Source: Rhodocollybia butyracea
Lineage: Eukaryota > Basidiomycota > Agaricomycetes > Agaricales > Omphalotaceae
DNA: 64,000 nt
Direction of reading: 5' to 3'
Assembly: GCA_015501585.1 (NCBI GenBank)
Contig: JADNRY010000027.1
Span: forward strand, 124,001 to 188,000
Shown here: in pieces, positions 55,310 to 64,000 of the stretch
Numbering within the stretch: the first letter of the stretch is position 1
Layout: the number at the start of each line of letters is the position of its first letter
Position numbers and translations under genes: made by a program
The notes under the pieces: generated by a model
The model's input: only the letters and a program-made list of their open reading frames with translations
Told to the model about the DNA's origin: nothing
Databases searched by the model: none

Positions 55310-55622
55310 CTCGAGGGATGTGTATGCCGATAGGACTGAAGGAAGTCTGTGCTAGTTGAATTTTGTGTAACTTTGACCCGCCCTGATGAACATTGTTGGT
55401 CTTTCATATGAGTACTTTCCTATTGAGTATCGTCATCGATTCATCACTGGCGGGGAAATGCCAAGGTGTACTTAACAAAGACCTGAGAGTACCTTACCGT
55501 TCGGCAGGTACCGAGGTTGTACTACATAGAAGAGGAAGGAGGTTTACACAAGGGATGACCCAAGGCCGATCAAATATGGGTACATAAGTATAGAGTATAT
55601 TCGCGATCGGTTGTAACAGTCT

Positions 55623-55838
55623 TCAGAACAACGTTGACTGTTGACAACCTTCGTAAGTTGTGCTTCCCAAAGTGTCCCCCAGATACACAAAAGCACTCTT
55701 CGTCCAATTTGGCCCCACTCTAGCAAAGAGGGCCAAGCAGCGCGTCATTCCCATCAGAATTGTCGGATTCTGGCTTTCCAATTTATGACCTCCCATAAAA
55801 GTGACAGGTTTCGCAATATAGTCGGCCATATAAAACAC
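55623..55838 (-). other. Unassigned short open frame
   Basis: A 71-residue minus-strand frame (MFYMADYIAKPVTFMGGHKL, ARVGPNWTKSAFVYLGDTLG) looks protein-like but has no introns or neighbours that support it, and I do not recognise it. It could be an exon of a decayed gene. Confidence 0.25.
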
Positions 55839-55839
55839 C

Positions 55840-56590
55840 TGGTAATTTTAGGCTTTGGGCCATTCGCACATGAGAGGCTGTCGGTCGTGCAAGACCAATG
55901 AATCCAACGTCACTCTCTGCGGTACTTACTACAATCATCCGGTAATTTCAGTAGCAAGTGCTTGATCTCGACCGTTAGTGCTACCCGTTGTCTTCAGGTG
56001 ATGGAAGGTTCAGGCGAAAAAAATTATGTGTCACGCTGTAGGCAAAGTTCAATTAAGAAAACGGCACTGACAAAATAGCATATGGGCAAAAACTGAGATC
56101 TGAGACCTGGTGCGTTACAGTCTGAGGTGTCCAGGCCAATGCATTACGCGTTACGAATCTGGAAAATCCAAGTTCAGAGGTTGCGTTATGCTTTACTAAA
56201 CTTGAACTAATGGTTGAAATGGTACAGTACGTGAAGTTGTTGGGATCTTTGTATCCGAGTTATATGAAACAAAACTTTATCGCTCCAAAGCAGAGCTCGT
56301 AAAACTTGCCTTGACCAGTCTTGACTCCGCATAAAATATCAAAGTAAGCAAGATGATGGTCATCACTCAAGAGTCGGAATCACAACAAACCAAGGATAAA
56401 TTTCGGTCTGTCCTTTACATGATGGTACAGAAGAGTGTAATTGGGTGCAGTAGCTTCTAGTACCAGTACGCCTTATATAGGACTAAGGCAACGGAGCTTT
56501 GACACTGAAACGCAGATACAACAAAACCTCATGAAGATATTCATCACATCAAAGGAAAATCAGGCTCACCATCAATTACCTACAAAATCC
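55840..56590. other. Intergenic stretch, no gene recognised
   Basis: Holds the 3' flank of cerato-platanin 2. Part of it, near 56470-56595, matches the flank of cerato-platanin 1 near 38230-38335 (ACTAAGGCAACGGAGC.TTGACAC), so the duplication includes the 3' side. Confidence 0.45.
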
Positions 56591-56595
56591 TTCAG

Positions 56596-57111
56596 CTACA
56601 ATCCACAGACTGACTTGTCTACCTGTACCGCAGTAACTGGCACAGACCCAAGAAACACGGCATTGCCATCGGTGAGCGTGTCCATCGCCTCCTGAGAAAG
56701 GTTGATCAATCCTGGCCCAGCATGGTCGATAGCAAGGGCATTCAACGTGGTGGTTTCGCCAGCGTCATTGGTGTATGCAATATTCCAGCATGTTCCACAT
56801 TCAGAGGAACCGAATCCTGTGACGGCGCCGAATGCTCCAATGTTAGGGAAGGTGGGCAGCGACTTGAAGTTGCTGTATCAGTTCATAATCAGTGGAATGA
56901 TAAAAAAAGAGAGAGTTCGGCGGGGAGAGGATTGAAAGGAAACGACTGACGTGAATCCCAAGCTCTCAAGTCCGTTAGGACCATTAGAGCAAGAAACGAC
57001 ATCTAACGACTCGTTTCCCATATCATAGGTGTTGTCGTAGTGGAGGATGTCGCTTTCAGCGGCAGCAATGGCTGCTACAACAGCAAGGACAAAGAGGGAG
57101 AAGAATTTCAT
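56596..57111 (-). CDS. Cerato-platanin family protein 2
   Basis: Exons 56951-57111 and 56596-56872, joined by a 78-bp intron (donor GTCAGT, acceptor TACAG), give 145 residues. A signal peptide MKFFSLFVLAVVAAIAAAE precedes DILHYDNTYD, VVSCSNGPNG, FPNIGAFGAVTGFGSSECGT with CWNIAYTNDAGE, LALAIDHAGPGL and SVCGL. All four conserved cysteines and the DHAGPG motif are present, so this is the more canonical of the two copies. By family it is a secreted cell-wall protein and possible elicitor of plant immunity. The gene, its intron position, promoter and flanks match 38336-38834 and its surroundings. Confidence 0.93.
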
Positions 57112-57189
57112 CTTGTGGGGTAGAAAGAGGACTATTGCTGCAAATTCTGAAATCCAGAAGATACTGGAGTCGAAGCATTTTGAGTTGAT

Positions 57190-57197
57190 CTTTTATA
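57190..57197 (-). promoter_or_regulatory. TATA box of cerato-platanin 2
   Basis: TATAAAAG on the coding strand, about 80 bp before the ATG, matching the position in the paralogue. Confidence 0.6.
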
Positions 57198-57199
57198 GT

Positions 57200-58030
57200 G
57201 GATACAATGAAAGGACGGAACTATATCGCCGTACATTTGTCCTACGCTCTGCATGTGCTTCCTTTCCAGGAAGTTCAATACTATATGGCCAGTCTCGCCC
57301 ATGAGCGAACTTTTCCGATGAGGACATGGGTCCGATGTGCCGGAGGAAGGATGATAAAAAATATTTTACATGACACGGTCCAAAAGTTGAACGCCGGATT
57401 CTGCGACTAGTCCGGCGCGGGTACAAGCATGGTCTTCTCTAGCATCGTACTGGGGAGAGGATAAGCTCACAGCAAGAATAATGCGTTGCAGTCCTCCCTC
57501 CCCGACATCAGCCATAGTACTTGGCTATCTGTGTAGTGTATTGTATTATTCTCAGCCTGAGAAAAAAAGGTTTAAAAAGTTTGAATAAAACGTCGTCTAT
57601 AATTAAGCAACGGTGAGTGAATACCGTCCACTGATGCTCCGTTTCCGTTCAAGTCGCAGTAAGTCTCCCAAATGCCCTTTTAATAGATGAATCAAGGTTA
57701 GAAGACACGCACAAAGACAAAGATTCTAATAAGGTCAAGCGGCGTCACAGACAGTCCTGAACCCACCTCGCGCCTCCTCTGCGAATTAGATAGTAATTAT
57801 TTCAAAGCTCGGCGTAAATGGCACTACTAAGTTGGCACACACTCCTCACACCCGAAAGCATCAATACTGAGTTGACCGGAGGCCACCAACGCTTCTGTCA
57901 TGAAACCTTTGGATAATTACTTTCGCAAAAGCTCCGTCACAGCCAATCCGCAGCAGAGAATTGGAGGCTTCGGGTCAGATCCGCCGGTGCAAGCCAAAAG
58001 TTTCTTTTTTTCTCTCGCACCGTCAATAAT
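57200..58030. other. Promoter region of cerato-platanin 2 and intergenic DNA
   Basis: 57200-57600 matches 38920-39310 (for example GATGAGGACATGGGTCCGAT, then GAGGAAGGATGA), so the duplicated unit spans about 1 kb. From 57620 on I see nothing. Confidence 0.6.
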
Positions 58031-58037
58031 CTCTAAC

Positions 58038-58340
58038 AATGCCACTATACAAGGAAGATTTTGAGTCAGGCGCCACCTTTGTCAACGTCGCAAGTCAGCT
58101 TAAGCCCGGGATCGGTCAGTGCCGTATACCTCTGTCCACAGATCAAGTCTGCTAAGCCAACGACTAACTGGGTATATACCGACCATACCCTCCAACCCAG
58201 GATCCGCCGCTTCAAGTTAAACCCTGTAAAAATCCGAAGCCTTGCTTGGATATAGCGCGAAATCAAATCAATCCAGGTAGTGCTTACAGAGCCGCAACCA
58301 GATAATTCTTCGGTCCGCACAAGCTCCATCAAAAAAGGTA
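58038..58340 (+). other. Possible first exon of an unidentified gene
   Basis: An ATG at about 58038 opens MPLYKEDFESGATFVNVASQ with LKPGI, followed by GTCAGT and GTATAT donor-like sites and CACAG or CCCAG acceptors. No continuation that I could recognise keeps the frame, so this is only a possibility. Confidence 0.2.
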
Positions 58341-58803
58341 CAGCTCAGCCTCTTCAGCATGTAGTCGGGTTATGCATCTTCCTTGTATGGCGTGTGTTTA
58401 CAACTTCCTTAAGAGTCAAGTCTGGTCAAACCATAAGTACTTGATACGTTACCGTAGGCGTATTAAGTTACAAATTTACAATATTAGATTTTCTGCAAAG
58501 TCTGATAGCGTACAGCTTTGGGCCCTCGAGAATATTATCTGTTGTGGTCGGTAATGTAACCATGTGGAGTGGTAGTGGCCATACGAAGCGGAGAGAATAT
58601 TGGACCTTTAGAGAGCGAATAGACCTTTTTTCTTGCGGGGGCAGGCTTGAAGGTTGTTAGGCCCAATCGGGATAACAAACATGTCGTATATAACTTACGG
58701 TCTTAAAAAAGAATCTTCCGAGAACCTAGATCTCTCCTGAGTTTCTTCCATTTTTCGAATGTTCTGAATGGTCCCATTCTTTGGCTGTATAGAATTCAGC
58801 GTA

Positions 58804-59361
58804 TTACATCAAGGACAACGCAAGACTAACCGAAGTAATGGTATGCGTCTTCGATTCTTGTTTGTCGATTCTTCTTAACATTGCGGTGCTATACAAAGCC
58901 AGTATCATCGCACAGACACCTTCAATACCCATCATCGCCAACTCCGCAACTTCAACGCTGAAATGCGATGGCGTATTCAGCTCTGCGCTGATAAATGGCA
59001 GGTGTGGGCCAATAATATATTGTCTGCGTATCTGAATCGCAAAACACATGAACCAGAATATTCCTAAAGCGTAGCAACAGAATGTCCCAGTAGTCGTGAA
59101 ATATCGAGGAATCTGTAGGGGAAGTGGCGTCCCAGGCTTACAATGGAGGGCCATGGCGGCGCAGTGAGTTAGAGCGATGATATTGAGGTGGAAGAAATAT
59201 GTCAGGAGGACAGCTGTAAGACCCAGCCCTTGGGCCACTCGGTCGTCATTGATGACGGATAGCACCATTGCCGGAATCGAAAAAAGAAAAGAGAGTTGTA
59301 CGAGTATCGTGACGGAAACTGGGAACAGTCGGGAGGTGCGAATGGTTGAATACGCAGCCAT
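58804..59361 (-). CDS. Four-helix membrane protein, unknown function
   Basis: A 185-residue frame starting MAAYSTIRTSRLFPV. Four hydrophobic segments lie at about residues 16-37, 45-72, 88-110 and 140-163, separated by short polar loops (INDDRVAQG, KPGTPLPLQIPRY, IRRQYIIGPHLP). The topology resembles small MARVEL-like or other four-span fungal proteins, but no diagnostic motif is visible. The last residues (TSVSLALSLM) could be intron read-through, since a GTTAGT donor-like site lies there and the protein might continue. Codon use and openness support a real gene. Confidence 0.6.
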   Translation of the reverse strand: MAAYSTIRTSRLFPVSVTILVQLSFLFSIPAMVLSVINDDRVAQGLGLTAVLLTYFFHLNIIALTHCAAMALHCKPGTPLPLQIPRYFTTTGTFCCYALGIFWFMCFAIQIRRQYIIGPHLPFISAELNTPSHFSVEVAELAMMGIEGVCAMILALYSTAMLRRIDKQESKTHTITSVSLALSLM

Positions 59362-59449
59362 CGTATGAGCACTCCGATGCTTTGGATGGTTTAGGAGGAA
59401 GAGGAAATGGGATCCGCTGCAAAGAGTTCACAGTCGAGATGGCGTCTTT

Positions 59450-60290
59450 ATACTAACAGTAGCTGTATGGCCGAAGGCGGACGGTGTTCAAATTCATGAC
59501 CCTCCAGCTGGAAGGGGTGTGATTACACCGATATTTTGTATGAGCTCAAGATAATTATACCAGCATTGGCTTACCAGTATTTACAGCGGCGCTGTTCCTG
59601 GTAAGGAACCGTTATACAGCATAATAAATTTGATATAGATGCAGGGGAAGGGTGAACAGCACGCACGCATGAGGGAGTCATCCTGTTAAGACGAGCAGTT
59701 TATGAAGGAAGTGCAAGGAGTGATTTAGTAGTAGGTTAAATTCGTACCTGTGCCAACTACCCAAAACAAGTGCCTGAACATGGAGAGCTCTGAACTTTTC
59801 ATACCAGGTTTCATACTTTGAGGTTTGTAGCTATCAAATCATGGTTTGAAACGTGTGTTTACTTGTCATAGATAGATACTGGATGGATGTGAACCGTGGT
59901 CGTCCTTGGAAAATGTGGCTCGCTTCCGGTGCCTTCCGGTCCCGATTTGCTGTTATTACGGGCCGAGTCAAGGCCGCAATGAAAAACGTATATGTATCGC
60001 GCACGTAGGCGCCGTAGTAATTAGTCCTCGCCGCGCGTAAGCTGGGCTCCTCGAACTTTCGACATGTCGAAACCGTTCGCACTTGCTTGTCCGGTGAAGG
60101 GCGATAGAACAAAGACCTACGACTGGTATGTGCGATTGGGTGTTACTTATGCATCATCGAACTGGCAGTCGAGATCTGCGAAATGGTACAGTGACGGTGT
60201 CGATGCTCATTAAGAGACTCTGGAGAACTGGTGTACTACAACTTTAAGTAGGATAAGGTAAGTCGTTTCAAGGTAATGGCTAGAAATCAG
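59450..60290. other. Intergenic stretch, no gene recognised
   Basis: No coding signal or repeat seen between the membrane protein and the 777-residue gene. A short minus frame at 59834-60112 has no supporting features. Confidence 0.45.
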
Positions 60291-60295
60291 ATAAG

Positions 60296-62694
60296 TTAAA
60301 GACGAAGGATTGGAATATCCTGCGATCCATCGTGCTGGGAAGCATCATCATCGTCATCATCATCTTCTGGCGTGGTGTCCCCATGTACAGACTCATCATC
60401 GACTTCAGAAGAAGAAGCCCGAGTGTCGGGGTGCAAGTCCACAACCTCGTCTTCATCAGGGCTTGCGTTGTCAGCAACAAATGGATCGGGCTCTCCCAAA
60501 AGGTGTTGAAGCGGATGAGCAGGCATATGCTCCTGCCTCGCAGATCCCCGTTGTGGTTGCGTGGAAGAAGAAGGCAAGCTCGTCTTCTTTGTTGCAGCGA
60601 CAGATTGTGTACGTACCTGGGAAGACGATTCCGGACTCCTGGTATCACCCCGCTCACTCCGCTCAAACTGAAGCCTTGCCATCATATCTCCCATCTCCCC
60701 AAACCGCTTCTGCATCTCCTGCACAATTTCCGTCCGCATAAACGCGACAATGACTCTCACCCCGTCCCTGATCTCCCTCCGAGCTTCCTCTACAAAACTC
60801 CGCCGCATCGAAGTCAACTCTGTGTGCATCGCCTCGAGAAACTCTGTGTTATCCACCTCCTCAGGCTGCTTTCCTTGCGCGTGGGAGTGGGGGTGGTGGG
60901 TTTCCAGCTCTTTTAGCACCTCGGCTACACCATCTTTCTTAGCCTGTCGAATTTCGCTCGAAAACATCTTCAAAGACTCTGAAAATCCAGCGAATATGCT
61001 GTCGATAACGTGGATTATCGCTTCAGGTGATAGATATTCTGACGCAGGAAGTGCTGAAGCTGAAGAAGGCGATGATGGTGGTACTACGTGTGATCCTGCA
61101 GTTGGGGTTGATCGTAAATGAGAAGCAAGTCGTGAGGGGGACATAGCAGTATCTATACCGTTGGAAAATGACGAAAATGCTAAGAAATGTGGGGATATCG
61201 AATGAATTAAAGGAGACTTTGATAGAGGGGAAGTTGGGGGAGGCTCCGGTGCATCTACAGCCATAGCGTCTGAGGTACTGATCGACGGGGCGCTTTGATG
61301 TGCATTTCTGTTTTGTGCCATTCTGTTTATTCGATTGGGCGTGAATGGAGTCGTGGCCGGGGTTGGCGTTGAACTTGGGCGCGTGGTAACACCTGGAGCC
61401 GACTTTTCAGCTTTCTGCAGCGGCGAACCGGGACGCTTTCGGGGGATCGTTTTCGCAGGAAGAGAAAGGCTATTCCTTGAAACAGTGGTATGCGAAGATG
61501 AGGAAGAGCGTGATTTTGATTGGGAGATCGTGTGACTAGGGACGTGCGGATCAGCAGAAGATGTAGATGACCGTTGTTCGGCAGTATGGGGAATATCAGG
61601 GTTGACAGGAGTAGCTGCGGAGGGTGGGATGGAGTTCGGGTCGGTAGGAGCCCCCGGTCTCGGAGTATATGATTGCCGGGAGGAGTTACCCTCAGACGAC
61701 ACAGTCATGGATGTCAAAGCTGAATCTTTAAGTGACCAAGCATCGACTCCACCGGGTACAGGAAACTCGTCAGTTTCCCAAAACCACTGGTCGTCTTTCT
61801 GCTTCAAACCACTCATGAATTGTTCGGCAGTGATTCCCTGAGTGATATCGAGGTCAGTCAATGAGAATCCAGCATGGCCTTTCAAGGCCCATCTACGCCA
61901 ATCTAGTGAGAATCAAAGAATAATAATGATCAGGTTAATATAAGGCGCATAGAACGAAGATACGCACCGAATTTCAGGCCATCCCTCTGATATTCGTCCT
62001 CATGGAAGATCTCCCAAAACTCTTTCACCTGCGCAGGAGTTGGTATGAACCATTTGAGGCGATACCGCGCCAAAGCACGATCGAAAGTAGGACACCTCCA
62101 CTTCCGGTCCATACCTTCCGCTTCATTCCGTGCGGCAGTCAAGAGCGCAGAACACAGCCGGCAGACGTACAAGATACTAAACTTGTATTCTAACCATTCT
62201 GTTTTTCTGGATGCGGCGGTAAGGACGAGTTTCAGGGAGAGCCATTGGAACCTTGCGAGGAACATGAGCGGAATGCGGTACCCGATGGGCAGCGATGTCT
62301 GCTGGCCGTCGATTCCGGTGACAGTGAGGAAAGGAATAACAGAGTTCTTGGGCCCGCGAAGAGGGATGCTGAACGCATGCGCGATGAGATGGAATATGAT
62401 TTTTGTATCGGACCAGTCTTCCGGAGTTATATATTCGAGTTCCGCTGGATGTTTCCAGCCATGAACGATTTCAACTTCGGGATCATTGTAATCCGATATC
62501 TGAGGTAGAAGGTGAAGAAAATTTGGGGAAGGGGAACGAGCCTCGACTTTAACTGGGGATTTCGGTCGCTTGGTCGAGGGTGAAGCGTGTGAATCGTTGC
62601 GGCTGGTAGTTGAAGCCGTGTTTGGCTGGTTCGGAGATGCGATTGCTGATTTTCCGTGGTTTTGGGATTCCCTACGATGGGAGGGAGCAGTCAT
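60296..62694 (-). CDS. Uncharacterised 777-residue protein, probably nuclear
   Basis: Two exons, 61968-62694 and 60296-61902, joined by a 65-bp intron (donor GTGCGT, acceptor CACTAG), give an open frame of 777 residues. The first 60 residues are Ser/Pro/Lys rich (KRPKSPVKVEARSPSP). A compact region at about 60-310 contains IVHGWKHPAELEYITPEDWS, IPLMFLARFQWLSLKLVLTA, KWRCPTFDRALARYRLKWFI, EFWEIFHEDEYQRDGLKFDW and RRWALKGHAGFSLTDLDITQ. A long Ser/Thr/Pro-rich linker follows, then a helical, likely coiled-coil region (RREIRDGVRVIVAFMRTEIV), and an acidic tail with EDDDDDDDASQ. I do not recognise the family. The charge pattern and low-complexity ends suggest a nuclear or chromatin role, which is an inference. 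Confidence 0.8.
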
Positions 62695-62699
62695 CGAGT

Positions 62700-64000
62700 G
62701 AGGATTCGAAAGAAAAAAATCTGCTTGATCTTTTTCACATCAATTTCTCAAGTTTCTTGGGATCACAAGAACACCTCACCGGGACGCGAACTTTTGCCAA
62801 CAAAAAGTTCCAGCAAGATCAAGATTCCACTACGCAAGGAACGGATTTGAAAATTTTTCTTCGGCCTTCGCGATTGAGCTAATCGAACTGGGAGGACGAA
62901 GAAGTTTACTGAAAAGATGGAACCGCGGGAATACCCGAAACGGCAGGCTTCCGCTGGCAGTTTTTTTTTGTTCACAGTTACTTTTTCTCTACGTAGGATG
63001 TATAGTACGATGTACCGTACTAGAAAGTAAATATAACGGCTTCACTTTCCATCCTTTTCTCCTGCTAAATCTCATCCAGAGTTCCTACATACACAAGTGA
63101 AACCTCAACATTTTTTTATCCCCTCAAGCGCTCCAGTTTTTCCTCCGAGCCCAAGCCTTCTTTTCACGTGGATGGCCTGCTATACGCTGGCGACAACGCC
63201 ATGAGCGACCAGGAGGAAATCAAGACGAAATTTGAATTTTTCCAAGGTTGAAGGCAGTACGTCTACTAAAACCTTAACAAAAAGATGATAATTATAATAT
63301 ATAACCTGGCCAGGGTATGACCGGTTTCATGGCGTTGGACCGTGATAACTCTCAAACTTGGCTCTTGCTTCTGACCAAACCAACTGAGTGTCCGGTAGGC
63401 ACTGCCCCGGATATCCGTTGATACCTGCCTCTTTACAACGCTCTCAGTGTTTTACGCAAGCAAGACGTTCACGAGTCCCGAGTTCTTAAATGCGGATCCA
63501 GTGGCTGATGTGTATCAAGCCACCGATGCTTCTCCATACATCGCTGTTCAAATTGGTGTTACCTCCCACTTCCTTGCCAAATCTCACCAGGAAAAGCCAC
63601 AGAAAAAAGCTTACTGTACAAATAATTCACCACGACCGTCATTTTAATGACAGGTCCAGTCGTAGGTACTAACATAGTAAATCGAACAGGAAAGACCGAC
63701 GTTCATTTATTTTTTCCGTCGAACGGCGCGGAAATTTTTTCCACCGCGGTGAACATTCAAAGAGGCTTACTAGAACTATTCATTCATACCCCACGAGAAA
63801 CGCTGAGTTTTGCACTCACTTTCTGCTTTTTCAACCTTCAAGGCGGCTGGTCCGGGCCCAGGCAAAGGAAGGACGTCGATACCCGTCCTTCAACAACAAA
63901 TACATTATAAAAATACCAGAGTGAGGCTGACTCTGCTACCTCTGACCACGACGAAGACGCACAAGCGGTCTTGAATCTCCTCTCCTAGTTACAAACCAAC
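62700..64000. other. Promoter region of the 777-residue gene and unassigned DNA
   Basis: No convincing gene. Pyrimidine-rich stretches near 63050-63160 could belong to a promoter. A plus frame at 63647-63910 and a short readable piece near 63911-63988 (YQSEADSATSDHDEDAQAVL, stop) might be exons of a gene extending beyond the window. Confidence 0.35.

Overview
The window looks like nuclear DNA of an agaricomycete (mushroom-forming basidiomycete), probably Agaricales. Seen in the sequence: genes cut by many introns of about 50-65 bp with GT..AG borders, DUF6533- and DUF6534-type seven-helix membrane proteins, two cerato-platanins, FunK1-type kinase remnants, and a family of F-box-like proteins. 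The order and organism are inferences from family content. I could not run a search, so family names rest on motif recognition.

Layout. 1-13.7 kb: copy A of a seven-helix membrane gene (broken), a small secreted cysteine-rich protein (3.1-3.7 kb, minus), a decayed SPX/RING ubiquitin-ligase-like gene (4.7-5.8 kb, minus), F-box copy 1 (frameshifted), a MYND-finger remnant, a gag-like remnant, membrane gene copy B (broken), and a complete small LTR retrotransposon with a 5-bp target duplication. 14-18 kb: a FunK1 kinase pseudogene containing a local inversion, F-box copy 2 (broken), and a decayed fragment of another repeated gene family. 18.5-25.7 kb: a mobile-element nest made of a CACTA-type element carrying an intron-containing membrane-gene fragment, a TIR element with a hAT-type MITE nested inside it, and a MITE with a 9-bp target duplication. 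26-49 kb: F-box copies 3 to 7 (all minus), interleaved with an apparently intact DUF6534 membrane gene, cerato-platanin 1, membrane gene copy C (the best preserved of the three) and repeated upstream units. 49-57 kb: a second FunK1 copy lacking its N-lobe, an apparently intact DUF6533 membrane gene and cerato-platanin 2. 58.8-62.7 kb: a four-helix membrane protein and a 777-residue single-intron nuclear-looking protein, which appears to be the edge of ordinary gene space.

How it hangs together. Most of the window is a birth-and-death region. Seven recognisable F-box copies plus one stub fall into a long type (CxxC motif, coiled coil, F-box) and a short type. Only copies 5 and 7 have uninterrupted frames. 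Four short-type loci share a long upstream flank, which holds what looks like a divergently transcribed second gene. The three membrane-gene copies are also long segmental repeats, and two of them abut the same gag-like remnant. Two decayed genes each contain a short piece turned around in place. Likely working genes are the secreted protein at 3.1 kb, F-box 5 and 7, the DUF6534 and DUF6533 genes, possibly membrane gene copy C, both cerato-platanins, the four-helix protein and the 777-residue protein.
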